The notes under the pieces are model-generated. The model was not told the DNA's origin. It was given only the letters and a program-made list of their open reading frames with translations, and ran no database searches. The translations under genes and the position numbers were made by a program. Shown here piece after piece: positions 44,916-58,620 of a stretch of DNA of 64,000 nt (position 1 is its first letter; each line of letters begins with the position of its first letter). Source of the stretch: Paratinospora sagittata (lineage: Eukaryota > Streptophyta > Magnoliopsida > Ranunculales > Menispermaceae); the NCBI GenBank assembly GCA_035771175.1, contig CM069600.1, positions 10,687,729 through 10,751,728 on the forward strand, written 5' to 3'.

Positions 44916-47900
44916 AAGTGTCAGACCAGCGTGAAGAACTTTCTTTTCCACTGCTTGGTCTAACAAGAAAGAGAGAGACTCAACATAGATAATGAATAAA
45001 TAGGGTGATAATGGGTCACCTTGCCTGAGACCATGGGTGCAAAAGATTTTTTCAGATAAATAACCATTAATTCTTATATGATAAAAGACAGTAAATAAAC
45101 AAAAAAGGATCCATGCCTGCCACTTCTTAGGAAATCCCAATTTATCTAACAGAAAGAGTAAAAAACTCCACTCCACACAATTATAAGCTTTCGACATGTC
45201 AATCTGGATAACAACCTCTTGATCTTTCCTTCTGGGATTACCCATCGAATGCATGACTTCATGAGCTATCATTATATTGTCAATGATCTGCCTTCCTTGG
45301 ATAAAGGCACTTTGAGAGAGGAAAATGGTCTTTGGTAGGATGACTTTCAGTTTATTGGCCAAGATTTTAGCAGTCAACTTATACGTAGTGTTGTACAAGC
45401 TGATGGGCCAGTCTGAGAGTCTCATTGGGTTTCTCACGTTAGGAATCAACATAATGCGAGTCTCATTAATTGTCAGGTCCAAGTTGGCTTCATTGAAAAA
45501 ATTCTCTATCACGAGGATCAAAGAGGGATTAACAATTTTCCAATACTCTTGAAAAAATATGGCAAGTAACCCGTCAGTCCCGGGAGCCTTTCGAGGTGCA
45601 TATTGAAGAGAGCTTGTTGAATTTCCTGCTCAGGTACCTCATGCTCAAGCCAATTAGCATAAGCAAAATCAATTCTTCAAGGCAGGTTCATAAATACTTG
45701 AAGCCTCGATTCATAGAATTGAGAATAAAAAAGATGCTCAAAGAACCTTTTTGCCATATTACATAACTGATCTTGATATTCGATCCAATGATCCTCATCA
45801 TCATGTAGGCCTTGAATGTAGTTAGCTCTTCTCCTTGAGGCCACTTTAGAATTAAAGAATTTCATGTTTTTATCCCCACTTTGGAGCCACTTCACTCTAG
45901 CCCTGTGCTTCCAGTATACTTCTTCTAAAGCATGCGCCTGCTGAAGAGTTTGCTCCTCATTCTAAACTATAGAGACACTTGGAACATTTTTTTGCATAAA
46001 ACCAACAACAATTGTCTCACACTTCTCTTTTAGTCTTCTGGAATTTGCTTCTAGACAGTTCTCCTCCACTGCAAATTTTTTTTTTTGGTTTCATTTATTC
46101 TGCCCATTAGCGAGATCCTTTGGTCCATAGGAGACTCAAAATGCCAACAGTTTTCAATAGAATTATTGCACTCTTCAAACCGATTCCACCTATGATCATA
46201 ATAGAAAAAATGTTGAAATCTTCTTCTCCTTTGATATTCAGCATGATGGCTAAATGATCAGACCCCATACATGAAATGTTGTTAAGGTGAGCTTGAGGAT
46301 ACCTATCTAGCCAATCTGGCATGGCCAAACGCTATCCAACCTTTCCATGATAAGATTAGCCCCTGCCCTTTTATTTGACCACGTGAATCGCGGACCAAAA
46401 AAAGGAACATTAATTAAATAATTGTTGGCAAGAAAATGGTGAAAATTTTCACTCTCCCTTGGAGTCTATGGCAAGTCTCCCCTCTTCTTCGATGCATTCA
46501 AAATAACATTGAAGTCCCCAATGAGAGTGATAGCTTGATTTGAAACAGACATTCTTCTAGATAACAACTCCCACTGCTGTGAATGTTCTTGGGCATTGGT
46601 ACTAGCATGCACCGCGACCACTCTCCATTTGTAATGTAGTTGCCTATCTTCAACCAAAATTCCAAAAAGAAGGAAGAAAATAAAGCCACTTGAATTTCAT
46701 GGGAGTCGTTCCAAAAACCGTAGATTATACTAGAACGACCTATCAGAGGGATTGGCAAGCAACACTGGTAGCCCATGAAAATCCTCAACTTCTCCATCTT
46801 CACGAATTTTTTCTTTGTTTAAAAAATGATCAACAACTCGGGGGAATAAAACTTAGATAGCTTCTTCAAGGATAGAACTGTTAGGGTATTCCCCACTCCC
46901 TAACAGTTTCAAGCCATAATCTTCATTTTGATCGCCGGGACATCTCAGGGTCGGTTGCCTCCACCCTCTAATCAACGTTGTTGGCTGTCTTTTGTTTCAT
47001 CACTTGCACTTCCAGTAGATTGAAAAATTTAACCATTTTCACATTCTTTTGTTTGGTTCCAAGTCTTGCGTTAAAGTCATGATGGGCTAGGCAGGATAGA
47101 GGTGGGTTTCATTTTTTTAAAAATGAGTTTGGTCTATAGGCTTCCGCTTATGGGCTCGCTTTGGTCTTTTAGTTTTTGGGTTAAATGTTTCAATAATTGG
47201 GCCAAGGTTAAAGGGGGTCAAAAGACTCTTGGGTAGAAAGGAGAGGAACTTTAGAATTATTTTTATTTTTAGAGGTTTGGCAATGACAATCTTGGGCTCG
47301 GTTTATAATTGAACTTGTGGGCTCTTGGGCATTGATAATAGGGTTCAGTGTTGGGAGTTGGGGCGGTCAGGTTGTTGAGAACGGGCCTTGGGTTTCTTGG
47401 GTTTGGGCTACAACTAAGGAGTTTTGGGCTTTGTAAACTGGGCCAAGAGCAGGGTTTTGGGAAAATTCAGGTTGGGACACCTGGACTGCCACATCAACCA
47501 GGTTTAAGAAGAAATTTGCATCTTTTAAGATATTCTGCCAATCTAGTGCATCACCATATAACAAAGCATTATTACCACGCCGCCTCCACCTACACTCCGT
47601 ATTGTCGTCAATTCGATCCGAATTGGAAAAAACCAAAATTCTCTTTCCTTCATCCTCTTCCTTGTCAGATCTGTTACCACCATTGTTGCCAGAAAATGAG
47701 CGTGATCTAGTTCTAAAAGAAGATGATGAATCCATAGATCTGGTGAACTCATTTATCTCTCCAGCACAAATCTTGAAAACTTGTTAGCTTTTGGAAGAAG
47801 AGTTAGGAGCTCTGAGCCATTCACCATATGGGGCATCATCCCCATTGTCGGTTTTATCTCCACCTCTCTGCACCTTACAAAACGACTCTTCATGGTTGAG

Positions 47901-48660
47901 GCATCCACAAACATGGCAAAAAATCGACAATTTTTCATACTTTAACCACATCCAAGTCTTAATACCTTCATTATTAAGAATCAAACCCCTAAAAAGAGGT
48001 TTGTTGATCGACACCTCTATCCTTGCCTGCATATACTTTCTCTATTCCACACCGCTCCACCTCAAACTATCTTCGATCTTTATAATGCGACCCACTCTCT
48101 GGCCTAAGATTTTAAGCAGACCAGGGCCTTTGCAATTTAGGGGAATACCATAGAATTGCACCCATAGTTTGCAGGAGTCAAAAGAAATGTTCCTAGGATC
48201 AATAGATGGCTCCCATGGTTTGGTCAGAAAGACATGGTCCTCATACAACCATGGCCCATTGTTAAGAACGAAATGCATGGTTTTATCATCATGAAGAAGA
48301 CTTGGAAAAGGTTGGCCTCAATCTCGGTAAACTTTACATCTGAGTTGATAGCCCATGACCTCACCAAACTTTCTTTTATCCCCATCTGGCTAAAACGCTT
48401 GACTGTGCAAAGCTTACCCAAAATTTTGAGTTTACTTGCAATGATGTTTTGCTCCTTCAGTTCAGTTGGTACCCCCAAACTCCTTAGCGTCCTCACTCGT
48501 GAGCGAGAAGCTTTTGAGAACTTTTTCAAGATCCTCATCCATATTTTGAAGACCACTCCACTAGATCCAAGGATAAGACCATGCAACAGTAGATTCACAA
48601 TCCTCACGGAAAGAAAAAAAAAGCCCAAATAATCAATTTTTTTGCTCGAAAACACAATCC
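44916..48660 (-). mobile_element. Minus-strand L1 LINE (ORF1 and ORF2 up to the RT)
   Basis: Reading right to left: ORF1 with a DUF4283-like region (48655-48042; MHFVLNNGPWLYEDH at 48278, LWVQFYGIPL) and a zinc knuckle (about 47895; CHVCGCLNHEESFC), its Ser/Arg-rich C-terminus (47735-47367), then the ORF2 endonuclease (46657-46466, ITLIGDFNVILN) and a linker (45895-45677, GDKNMKFFNSK). The reverse transcriptase follows (45521-44901) with AFIQGRQIIDNIMIAHE, IDMSKAYNCVEW and HGLRQGDPLSPYLF. Frameshifts between these frames show it is inactive. Its 5' part (from 47803 rightwards) belongs to the 6.7-kb tandem duplication. Confidence 0.85.
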
Positions 48661-50872
48661 ACTCTTAGTACAAAGCACAATTAATGTCCTTTTCACCATT
48701 TCAATATGTAGTCCCTCTTTCACTCAAATAAGTATATTAGAATTTGGACAAATAAGGAAACAATAGTTATTGTGAGAAAGTAACGTTTTAGTATTGTTAT
48801 TGTGTTAGCATATATGCCTTCTAATGCTTAAGTAAAAGATCACTTTCTAGCTTAGTCGCGCCCACTTGGGAGAGCTGCCTAATGCTCCTGCAGTGCTCAA
48901 ACGTAAATTAGTCCCGTCCTAAGAGCGGAGACACCACTTGAGAAATAAATAAAAAAGAGTCACTTTCTAGCTTTGTGGTCTTACTTTTTAATTTCACTTC
49001 AAGAGCGTAAATCAAGTAGGCACACATCATTTTTAAAGTTGAGAAAGAACCCTTACAATATCCTTTTACACTTACGAAGAACCTTCAAATTGATTCTAAT
49101 ATTAGAATTTCAAATGAATACTCCTTATCACTTGTTCATAACTAGTATCTTGTGACTCAATGTTACTGACCATTAATTTGGTTCTTAGCAAAAACACTAC
49201 AATGAAGCCCAAAATTACATAAAACAGCTCAAATGAAATAAATGAGAGACATACTTTCAAATAATTCGTGGCTTTTCTTGGTTTTTGTTTCAGCCAAATA
49301 TTTAAGTTTTAGTGTTTTACCTTGATCACTTCAATTACAGAAACCATAGTAAAAAAAAAAAAGGCTTTACACATGATTAAAATGTTTATTTAACAATTAT
49401 ATTATAATAATAATAATAATAATTACAAAATATTAAATCTTAAATTTCAAGTTTTAGATTAGTCAAAGACGTGTAAATATTTTTGCATAATTAAGCAAAA
49501 AACTCCACATTGTAATTCAACCATAGTAAATATAAATATATTCAACAATTCTTTTTAATATAATCATTAAGTTTGATTCTCAGACCCTTTCCAAAGGTCA
49601 GATGATAATTGTCGGTCCGACACATGTGTTTTTTGGAGTTAATTGTTACTTTGTTTTTGTTGGGTAGTTGATTTGATTTACGTAATATTTAAGTTAAATA
49701 TATGGATAAGACGTGACGCTATAAGACGTGTTGTGCTATTACTACACGTGTTCATCATTCGTGACACAGCAAGAAAAGGGTAGATAAGCTAAATACTTAT
49801 CCATGTCATCTTAATTCTTTTAGAACATGATCATAAATATTAAAAAATATTGTTAACTACTAAATCAATCCACCGTTAATTTTCAATCTAATAATATAAA
49901 GTTTATACTAGAAATGTTTTAATATTCTAAAATATGCTTTTTTCAAGCAATCTTTTTGGGAACATTTTGAAATGCTTACTGAGCAATCTTGATACAAGGA
50001 AGATAATATATGATTGTAAGGTTTCTTTATCCATGAGTTTCATTGTTATATCTTGTATTTGGTAGACTTTATAATATTTGAGTTTCACTGTACTTGTTCT
50101 AAGTATTTAGAACAAATTTACCATTTCTACTTTTCTCCTTTTTGGTTTGTTTCTAGTTGAAATAAACTAAGTCAAGTGATTAAATATCATTTGTGATTCT
50201 TAGATTTAAATCAAAGGTCTAGTTTCACCCTTTATCTTAAAAAGGGTCAAGTGGTTAGTCTCTAATATGTTAAAAAGATAATTTGCCTTGAATTTGTAAA
50301 AAAAAACATTATAACAGTTTGGTTCATACCCTGTTATAGTGAAATCCCAAAGGGGGGTTTTTGTAGATGTAAGAAAGGATTTTTCGAACCTCGTAAAAAT
50401 CTCTGTGCCTTCTTCTTTAATTCCACACTTTACATTAATTTATTAGAGCTTTATTTTGAATCATTTAAAGGATTCCACAACTGAACTTAGATCTTATCAA
50501 TTAAAGAGGAGACAAAGTTATATCAGTCTAACTTGTAATAGAAGATAACATAAGTAATATATATAGTTAGTGATATGCATCCCAAATAGGATTAAACCAA
50601 CAAACTAAAAAAATACAATTTTGGGAAGACATATGGATGAAGTAATTCCAAAAACACACTAAGGAGAAAAATATATATGGGAGGAGATCTTAAAGGACAT
50701 ATAGGCAAAGAGAGGACTAGATATAAGGACATATAGGCAAAGAGAGGACTAGATATAAAATGGTACACGGAGAATATAGATTTTAAGATAAGAATGAAGT
50801 CAAAGTATATTAAATTTTGCAATGGCAAATGACCTCATAATAGCAAACACTAGATAAACATTTAATATATTT
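48661..50872. other. Non-coding part of duplication copy 1
   Basis: AT-rich. No gene recognised in either copy. An imperfect 'cactttctagctt' repeat occurs at 48840 and 48960. Confidence 0.5.
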
Positions 50873-51334
50873 TGTTGGTTGGTTCAACTTAAAGAGATTA
50901 GTCTCACATTATATGTATTCTTTCAAGTTAAGATACATAAGAAGTTTTATTCCCTTACACTAGTAAGAGACTTTTTTCTAAGGAAAAAAATAAAATTTCT
51001 TGGGAGTTGCCTTTATGACACACTCTACCTTGGCGCCCACAAGCTTGATGACCCAACTTAGTCCGGCCAAATTACCTGGGGATTCGTAGGAGAGATAATA
51101 TTTTGCTACTTGTGAGCCAAAATGAGCTTCAACAGTTAGCGTTGTCTGTGGGAACCAATGCATTTATGTGAGGTGTTGAGCCTCTGGGGGCCTACTGTTG
51201 GTGGGTTCAACTTCAGAGACTAGTCTCACATCGATTATGTGATCTTTCAAGATAAGACATATTAGAAGTTTCATTCCTTTACACTAGTAAGAGAAATTTT
51301 TCTAAAGAAAAAATAAAATTCTTCGTGTTTAACA
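50873..51334 (+). mobile_element. TRIM-like mini LTR element, copy 1 (3' LTR partly deleted)
   Basis: 5' LTR 50873-51134 (262 bp, TGTTGGTTGG...CTTCAACA). Next come a PBS-like segment (GTTAGCGTTGTCTGTGGGAA) and, before the second LTR, a purine-rich tract (CTCTGGGGGCCTAC). The 3' LTR runs 51196-51334, with an internal deletion of about 130 bp relative to copy 2. It is too short to encode protein. Confidence 0.7.
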
Positions 51335-51913
51335 TCTTTAAAAATAAATCTAATAAAAGTAAGTCAAATTCTTCTTTACTAGAAAGGTTCATAAGGTAGT
51401 ATGTAAAGTTGTAAGGTTATTCTAAGATAAAGCTTAACTTTGCAACACAAGATAATTAATGGGAGCAAAAATATGGATAAAATTGAAATCTAGTTCAAAA
51501 AGTAGTATCAACTCAAGAATTAAATTGTTGGATTTAAAAGGAGAAAAGATAGAAATATCTAAAGGGAAACTACTAAGAGAAATGATGTTGAATGTCGATG
51601 TTGACATATGAATACAAAGAAAGAAGCTATAAAAAAAAGTAATAAGTAATATTAAATTAAGGCATATAAAAATTTAAATAATATATTAGATACAAAAGAA
51701 GGAGAAAAAGACTATATTTAAACTAGCAAATTAAATTAATGGAAAGTAAAAAAAAAAGATTTTAATTATATACTTGGTGTATTAAAGAGTCCTAGTAAAA
51801 ATGAAAATGGATATTAGAGAAAGATGAAAAACTTATTTTGAAAAATTAGTTAATAAAAATTATTTTAATTTCAAAAAGGGCATGTTCTCTATGCCCTAAC
51901 TTTGCATGTATAC

Positions 51914-53787
51914 TTTTTTTTTTGAAGAGAAATAAACAATATATTATGAAAAGGAAACAAATTTACATCATAGTGGAGAAGTACCAGAGGTACTACCCAA
52001 CACAATAAAACACAAAACTCACCAACCAGAACAAAAATCAAAATCACAGCAAAACTCCTCCAAACATACAATGTTCCCATCTTCTAACCCAGTCATTTAT
52101 AGAAAATGCCCCATTGATTTTGAAAGCCACCAACCAAGAACTCGCTAAGATCACGATATCATTCCAAAGATTCTTTGCATTTCTAGCCACACCATAAAAA
52201 ATTCGCTTGTTTCGTTTAAGCCAAATCATCCAAAGCATTGCCAAGGAGGCTGATCTCATTACGTCAATATTTCTTCTTTGCAAACTGTGGACATTAGTCA
52301 TAAAGAAGTACTCATTAACTGATCTCGGAATCAAGAACTTGTCCGCCAACCTCGCATGCCATTTTTTCCATAACTTAGCTGAAAATGAACATATGAAGAA
52401 AACATGATCATCATTATCTGCATTCCTCAAACGTAGAGAACAACAATGGGGTAGTAATGATATATGAGGCAATCTTTTTTGAAGGGAGTCACCCATATTA
52501 AGCTTGTTATGACCCATGATCCACCAAAACACTTTAATTTTGGAGGGGACATGACCTTTCTAAATAAAATGTGCATATGGGAAGGGAGGGATGTTAACAT
52601 CATCAATAAGCGAATGAAAGAAAGAATGGCCAAAGAAAATACCAGAAGAATGAAAACTCCATATAAACCTATCTTGGCTTAAGGAAGGACGAACTTGGTT
52701 AAGAAGTGTAAGCAAATACGATAACTAGGAATGTTGGCCCACAGTAAGGGAGTTTGGGAGAAAGAGGTTCCAATGGATAGTTGACTATTGAGCATAATGC
52801 ACGAGGAAGTGGGCGACTGAATAGTTAGGATAAGGTGAAATATGGTAAGCCTAGGAAAGATCTCAGCAAGAGGATCATTATTGAGCCATCGATCTTCCCA
52901 AAACCTAAATGTTTGGCCATCCCCTAGATTTGGAACAAGATGAGGAAAAACATTAGGGAGCAACGATGTTACATACTTCCAAGGGCTACGAAATGTGGCT
53001 TTAATGGTGGGACAATTCTTCTACAAAATTCAACAAGCCCAAATTTACTAATGATAACTTGTGCCCAGAAAGTTTGATTCTACTTATGTAACCTCCACAA
53101 ACCATTTTGCACAAAGTGCCTTGTTCCAAAGCAAGATGTTGCCAATGCCTAAACCACCCTTACTCGCAGGCCTTTGAACCATTTTCCACTCGATCAAGTG
53201 TGTTCCATCACTCTTGTCAATTCCTTTCCAAAAGAAAGCTTTAATTTTCTTCTCAATGTTTTGGCAACACCACATGGGATGTAGAGCAGAGATAAATAAT
53301 ATGTTGGGATTGCTTCTAACACTTAGCTGATGAGAACAAGCCTTCCACCTCTCGAGAGGAAACCTCTTTTCCACCCATCTAATCTTCTCGAGATCTTGGA
53401 GACAACAGGATACCAAAAAGTTTTCGACAAAGGATTACCTCCAAGAGGCATATCAAGGTAGTTTAAAGGCCACGAACGAATGGAACATCCAACTTTTGAG
53501 GCCAACCTAGCCAACACATTGTGATCAATATTAATCCCTGCAATTTGACCCTTCATAATGTTCACATTTAGGCCAGAAAAAAGACAAAATCCTTGAAGCA
53601 GACATATGACATTCTCCACATTCACCTCCTTGCCCTGAAGCAAAAAGAGCATATCATATGCAAATTAGAGATGAGACACTACAACTTAATTTTTGCCAAT
53701 AGAAAACCCTTTGATAGTAGAAGAAGAGCAAGCTTTAGGCATGATGTCAACAATCAAGGTGAAAAGAAAAGGCGACATAGGGTCACT
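51914..53787 (-). mobile_element. 5'-truncated L1 LINE, minus strand, copy 1
   Basis: The T-tract at 51914 is the A-tail of a minus-strand L1. Reading leftwards from 53787: DPMSPFLFTLIVD of the RT, GLNVNIMKGQIAGIN and WPLNYLDMPLGG (53652-53323), the KIKAFFWKG..KGGLGIGN block (53416-53084), and a zf-RVT-like domain (52532-52044). TTTGCATGTATAC (51901-51913) and TTTGCATCTATAC (53788-53800) form a 13-bp target duplication with one mismatch. Inactive, with frameshifts. Confidence 0.85.
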
Positions 53788-54149
53788 TTTGCATCTATAC
53801 TTGTTACATCAAAGTTTGACTTACCCCATCAAAATATCTTCAATAACAACTGCAGGGCCCTTTATTTTACAAGTAATGCATGAAATGAAATGGAAATCTC
53901 ACCATCCATTAATACTTTATAAATTATTTAATATTTATTTATAAATTATTTAATTAATAGAGAAAATACTTTATCTATAAATATTAAATTATTTAATATT
54001 TCTTTTGAGATTTTTTAAATCATTTCCTAATTACTAGTTAATATTTTAAATAAAGATTACTATATAAATACTTTATAAATTAATAGAAAGAAAGAGATAA
54101 AACTCAACTAAGTTTTTTCCAAAAGATCAAGAAAAATAATTATGTCAAT

Positions 54150-54223
54150 TGGCCCATGCAGGTCTCGAACCTGCGACCTTCGCGTTATTAGCACGACGCT
54201 CTAACCAACTGAGCTAATAGGCC
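54150..54223 (-). tRNA. tRNA-Ile (anticodon AAU)
   Basis: 74 nt on the minus strand. The acceptor stem GGCCTAT pairs with ATGGGCC (one G-U), the D-arm is GCTC..GAGC, the anticodon stem TCGTG/CGCGA carries loop CTAATAA (anticodon AAU), and the T-arm GCAGG/CCTGC carries loop TTCGAGA. The discriminator base is A. Box A (TAGCTCAGTTGG) and box B (GGTTCGAGACC) are intact. A T5 pol III terminator follows within about 20 nt. No intron. Confidence 0.95.
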
Positions 54224-54498
54224 AACTTATTCAAAAAATTAAAATTTAAGTATCTTTCATCAGATTTAATTATTTTGATTAATTTATTGCAATAAGAAAA
54301 ATAAAATACTTAAATTCAAACATAACTGATGGTCCTATTTTAAAATCAAATTGGGTTTAGACATAAGTGATGTATTTGAATTTAAAATTAATACAATATA
54401 AGTTGTTTAACATAAAGTGTTGTCTAAACCCAATCAATTACCATTATTTCAAAAAAAAAATAAATCAATTACAATTTTTAATAAACACGACTAACTTA

Positions 54499-54512
54499 GC
54501 ATTAGCATCTCA
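54499..54512. other. Duplication junction with 14-bp filler
   Basis: Between the end of copy 1 (CTAACTTA) and the start of copy 2 (TTAGGAGC) lie 14 bases, GCATTAGCATCTCA, found at neither outer border. TTA occurs at both duplication ends. Filler DNA and microhomology suggest end-joining repair. Confidence 0.6.
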
Positions 54513-55330
54513 TTAGGAGCTCTGAGCCATTCACCATATGGGGCATCATCCCCATTGTCGGTTTTATCTCCACCTCTCTACACCTTACAAAATGACTCTT
54601 CATGGTTGAGGCATCCACAAACATGGCAAAAAACCGACAATCTTTCATACTTTAACCACGTCCAAGTCTTAATACCTTCATTATTAATAATCAAACCCCT
54701 AAAAAGAGGTTTGTTGATCGACACCTCTATCCTTGCCTGCATATACTTTCTCTATTCCACACCGCTCCACCTCAAACTATCTTCTATCTTAATAATACGA
54801 CCCACTATCTGGCCTAAGATTTTAAGCAGACCAGGGCCTTTGCAATTTAGGGGAATACCATAGAATTGCACCCATAGTTTGCAGAAGTCAAAAGAAATGT
54901 TCCTAGGATCAATAGATGGCTCCCATGGTTTGGTCACAAAGACATAGTCCTTATACAACCATGGCCCATTGTTAAGAACGAAATGCATGGCTTTATCATC
55001 ATGAAGAAGACTTGGAAAAGGTTGGCCTCAATCTCGGTAAACTTTACATCTGAGTTGATAGCCCATGATCTCACCAAACTTTCTTTTATCCCCGTCTGGC
55101 TAAAACGTTTGATTGTGCAAAGCTTACCCAAAATGTTGAGTTTACTTGCAATGATGTTTTGGTCCTTTAGTTCAATTGGTACCCCAAACTCCTTAGCGTC
55201 CTCACTCGTGAGCGAGAAGCTTTTGAGAACTTTTTCAAGATCCTCATCCATATTTTGAAGACCACCCCACTAGATCCAAGGATAAGACCACGCAACAGTA
55301 GATTCACAATCCTCACGGAGAGGAAAAAAA
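54513..55330 (-). pseudogene. L1 ORF1 fragment, duplication copy 2
   Basis: Same DUF4283-like and zinc-knuckle ORF1 text as 47803-48655 (MHFVLNNGPWLYKDYVF, LWVQFYGIPL), shifted by 6,710 bp. It has no ORF2 because the duplication border lies inside ORF1. Not a gene. Confidence 0.8.
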
Positions 55331-57437
55331 ACCTAAATAATCAATTTTTTTGCTCGAAAACACAATCCACTCTTAGTACAAAGTACAAGTAATGTCCTTT
55401 TCACCATTTTAATATGTAGTCCCTCTTTCACTCAAATAAGTATATTAGAATTTGGACAAATAAGGAAACAATAGCTATTGTGAGAAAGTAACGTTTTAGT
55501 ATTGTTATTGTGTTAGCCTATATGCCTTCTATTGCTCAAGTAAAACATCACTTTCTAGCTTAGTCGCGCCCATTTGGGAGAGCTGCCTAATGTTCCTGTA
55601 GTGCTCAAACGTAAATTAGTCTCGTCCTAAGGGCGGGGACACCACTTGAGAAATAAATAAAAAAGAGTCATTTTCTAGCTTTGTGGTACTACTTTTTAAT
55701 TTCACTTCAAAAGTGTAAATCAAGTAGGCACACATCATTTTTAAAGTTGAGAAAGAACCTTTACAATATCCTTTTACACTTAATGGCAAGAAAAGGGTAG
55801 ATAAGCTAAACAAAAAAGATATATAAATAACTTAATGGCATCGAATAATTTTCTATCCAATCTAATATATATATATATATTTTGAGCTCAGTTGGTAGTA
55901 GATACTTATACATGTCATCCTAATTCTTTTAGAACACGATCACAAATACCTAAAACATTATTAGCCAATAAGTGGTGGAAAGTGATGCGAACTCGAAACC
56001 TTCAGGATAAGTGCGACTTGCATCTAATCACTAAATCAACCTACCGTTAATTTTTAATCTAATAATATAAAGTTTATACTAGAAATGTTTTAATATTCTA
56101 AAATATGCTTTTTTCCTTAAACAACTATATTATTGCTAATAAATTTAAATTGATAAAAATTAAAATAATGTACAACGCGTGCATACATTAGTACATGTAA
56201 TATACATAACACATTCAACATAATCTTAAGAAAAATTCATCCGTATTAGTGCTATTAGGCCAACTATGCTATATAACACAATATGTTGTTTACATATCAC
56301 GCTAATGTCTAGGCTTTTGGGTTTTTGTACTTCAGTCCTTTCGAACAATGTACTAGTACAGTAGAGTAGCACAATAATAACTGTTGAGACAATTCCAATG
56401 GTCAAAATTTTAAATTTTGAACCCCTAGCGACCATATTTAATCTAACGACTAATACTCATTTTTAAACTATAAATACATACACTCAAATCATTTTAAATA
56501 TAAAAAAAAACACCAGTGTGATACTATAAAGTGATTTCTAAAATCAAATCATTTCTCTATTTTCGCAAAACTATAAAACCAAACGTGTTGATTCAAAAGG
56601 TGTTTTTTCAAACAATCGTTTTGGGCTTCGTTCTAAACATTTTGAAATGCTTACTTGACAAATCTTGATGCAAGGAAGATAATATATGATTGTAAGGTTT
56701 CTTTATCCATGAGTTTCATTGTTATATCTTGTGTTTGGTAGACTTTATAATATTTGAGTTTCACTGTAATTGTTCTATGTATTTAGAACAAATTTACTAT
56801 TTCTACTTTTCTCCTTTTTGGTTTGTTTCTATTTGAAATAAACCAAGTCAAGTAATTGAATATCATTTGTGATTCTTAGATTGAAACCAAAGGTCTAGTC
56901 ATACCCTTGAAATAAACCTATTATAGTGGAATCCCAAAAGAGGTTTTTCTAGATGTAAGAAAGAATTTTTCGAACCTCGTAAAAATCTTTGTGTCTGCCT
57001 TCTTCTTTAATTCCACACTTTACATGTATACACATTAGTTTATTAGAGCTTTATTTTAAATCATTTAAAGGATTCCACAACTGAACTTAGATCTTATCAA
57101 TTAAAGAGGAGACAAAGTTATCACTCTAACTTATGACAGAAGATAACATAAGTAATATATAGAGTTAGTGATATGCATCCCAAATAGGATTAAACTAGCA
57201 AACTAAAAAACACAATTTTGGGAAGACATATGGATGAAGTAATTCGAAAAACACACTAAGGAGAAAAATATATATGAGAGAAGATCTTAAAGGACATATA
57301 GGCAAAGAGAGGACTAGATATAAAATGGTACGCGGAGAATATAGATTTTAAGATACGAATGAAGTCAAAGTATATTAACTTTTCCAATGGCAAATGACCT
57401 CATAATAGCAAACACTAGATAAACATTTAATATATTT
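55331..57437. other. Non-coding part of duplication copy 2
   Basis: AT-rich, with an (AT)n run near 55866-55880. A TTTTGAGCTCAGTTGGTAG stretch at 55880 looks like a tRNA/SINE A-box. No gene seen. Confidence 0.45.
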
Positions 57438-58030
57438 TGTTGGTGGGTTCAACTTAAAGAGATTAGTCTCACATTATATGTATTCTTCAAAGCTAAGATA
57501 CATAAGAAGTTTCATTCCCTTACACTAGTAAGAGACTTTTTCCTAAGGAGAAAAATAAAATCCCCTGGGACTTGCCTTTATGACACACTCTACCTTGGCG
57601 CCCACTGGCTTGATGACCCAACTTAGTCCGGGCAAATTACCTGGGGGTTCGTAGGAGAGACAATATTTTGTGACTTGTGAGCCAAAATAAGCTTCAACAG
57701 TTGGCGCTGTCTGTGAGAACCAATGCATTTATGTGAGGTGTTGAGCCTCTGGGGGCCTACTGTTGGCGGGTTCAACTTTAGAGACTAGTCCCACATAGAC
57801 TATGTGCTCTTTCAAAATAAGGCATATAAGAAGTCTCACCCTTTCACACTAGTAAGAGATATTTTTCTAAAGAAAAAAATAAAATCATCTAGGACTTCCC
57901 TTTATGGCACGCTCTTTATAGGCACTCATAGACTTGATGGTTAACTTAGTCCGACCAAAATTGGAGGCCCGTAGGAGGGACAATATCTTGTGACGTGTGG
58001 GGCACACCTGGGCCAAAATGAGTTTCAACA
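57438..58030 (+). mobile_element. TRIM-like mini LTR element, copy 2 (complete)
   Basis: 5' LTR 57438-57699 (262 bp), 3' LTR 57761-58030 (270 bp), both TGTTGG...TTTCAACA or CTTCAACA. The internal part is only 61 bp: a PBS-like GTTGGCGCTGTCTGTGAGAA next to the 5' LTR and a purine-rich CTCTGGGGGCCTAC next to the 3' LTR. TATTT and TCTTT flank it, an imperfect 5-bp duplication. This is the terminal-repeat-in-miniature layout. The LTRs differ clearly, so it is old. Confidence 0.75.
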
Positions 58031-58620
58031 TCTTTAAAAATAGATCTAATAAAAGTCAAGTTAAATTCTTCTTTACTAGAAAGGTTCATCAGGAAGTATG
58101 TAAAGTTGTAAGGTTATTCTAAGATAAAGCTTAACTTTGCAACATAGGATAATTAATGGGAGCAAAAATATAGATAAAATTGAAATCTAGTTCAAAAAGT
58201 AGTATCAACTCAAGAATTAAATTGTTGGATTTGAAAGGAGAAAAGATAGAAATATCTAAAGGGAAACTACTAAGAGAAATGACGTTGAATGTCGATGTTG
58301 ACATATGAATACAAAGAAAGAAGCTATAAAAAAAAGTAATAAGTAATATTAAATTAAGGCATCTAAAATTTTAAATAATATATTAGATACAAAACAAGGA
58401 GAAAAAGCCTATATTTAAACTAGCAAATTAAATTAATGGAAAGCAAAAAAAAGATTTTAATTATATACTTGATGTATTAAAGGTGAAGATAAAAGAGTCC
58501 TAGTAAAAATGAAAATGGATATTAGAGAAAGATGAAAAACTAATTTTGAGAAATTAGTTAATAAAATTTATTTTAATTTCAAAAGGCGTGTTCTCTATGC
58601 CCTAACTTTTGCATGTATAC

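Larger units (their letters stand above)
47803..54498. repeat. 6.7-kb tandem duplication, copy 1
   Basis: Begins TTAGGAGCTCTGAGCC and ends AACACGACTAACTTA. It contains the 5' part of an L1 (to 48660), AT-rich sequence, a TRIM-like element (50873-51334), a truncated L1 (51914-53787) and a tRNA-Ile. Copy 2 repeats these in the same order 6.69-6.71 kb downstream. Copy 1 alone keeps about 690 bp at 49080-49770 and has a 31-bp tandem repeat (AAGGACATATAGGCAAAGAG twice, 50691-50755). Confidence 0.9.

Noticed and set aside
47348..48632. Plus-strand ORFs of 120-132 aa
   Set aside because: They are antisense shadows of the minus-strand L1 ORF1.
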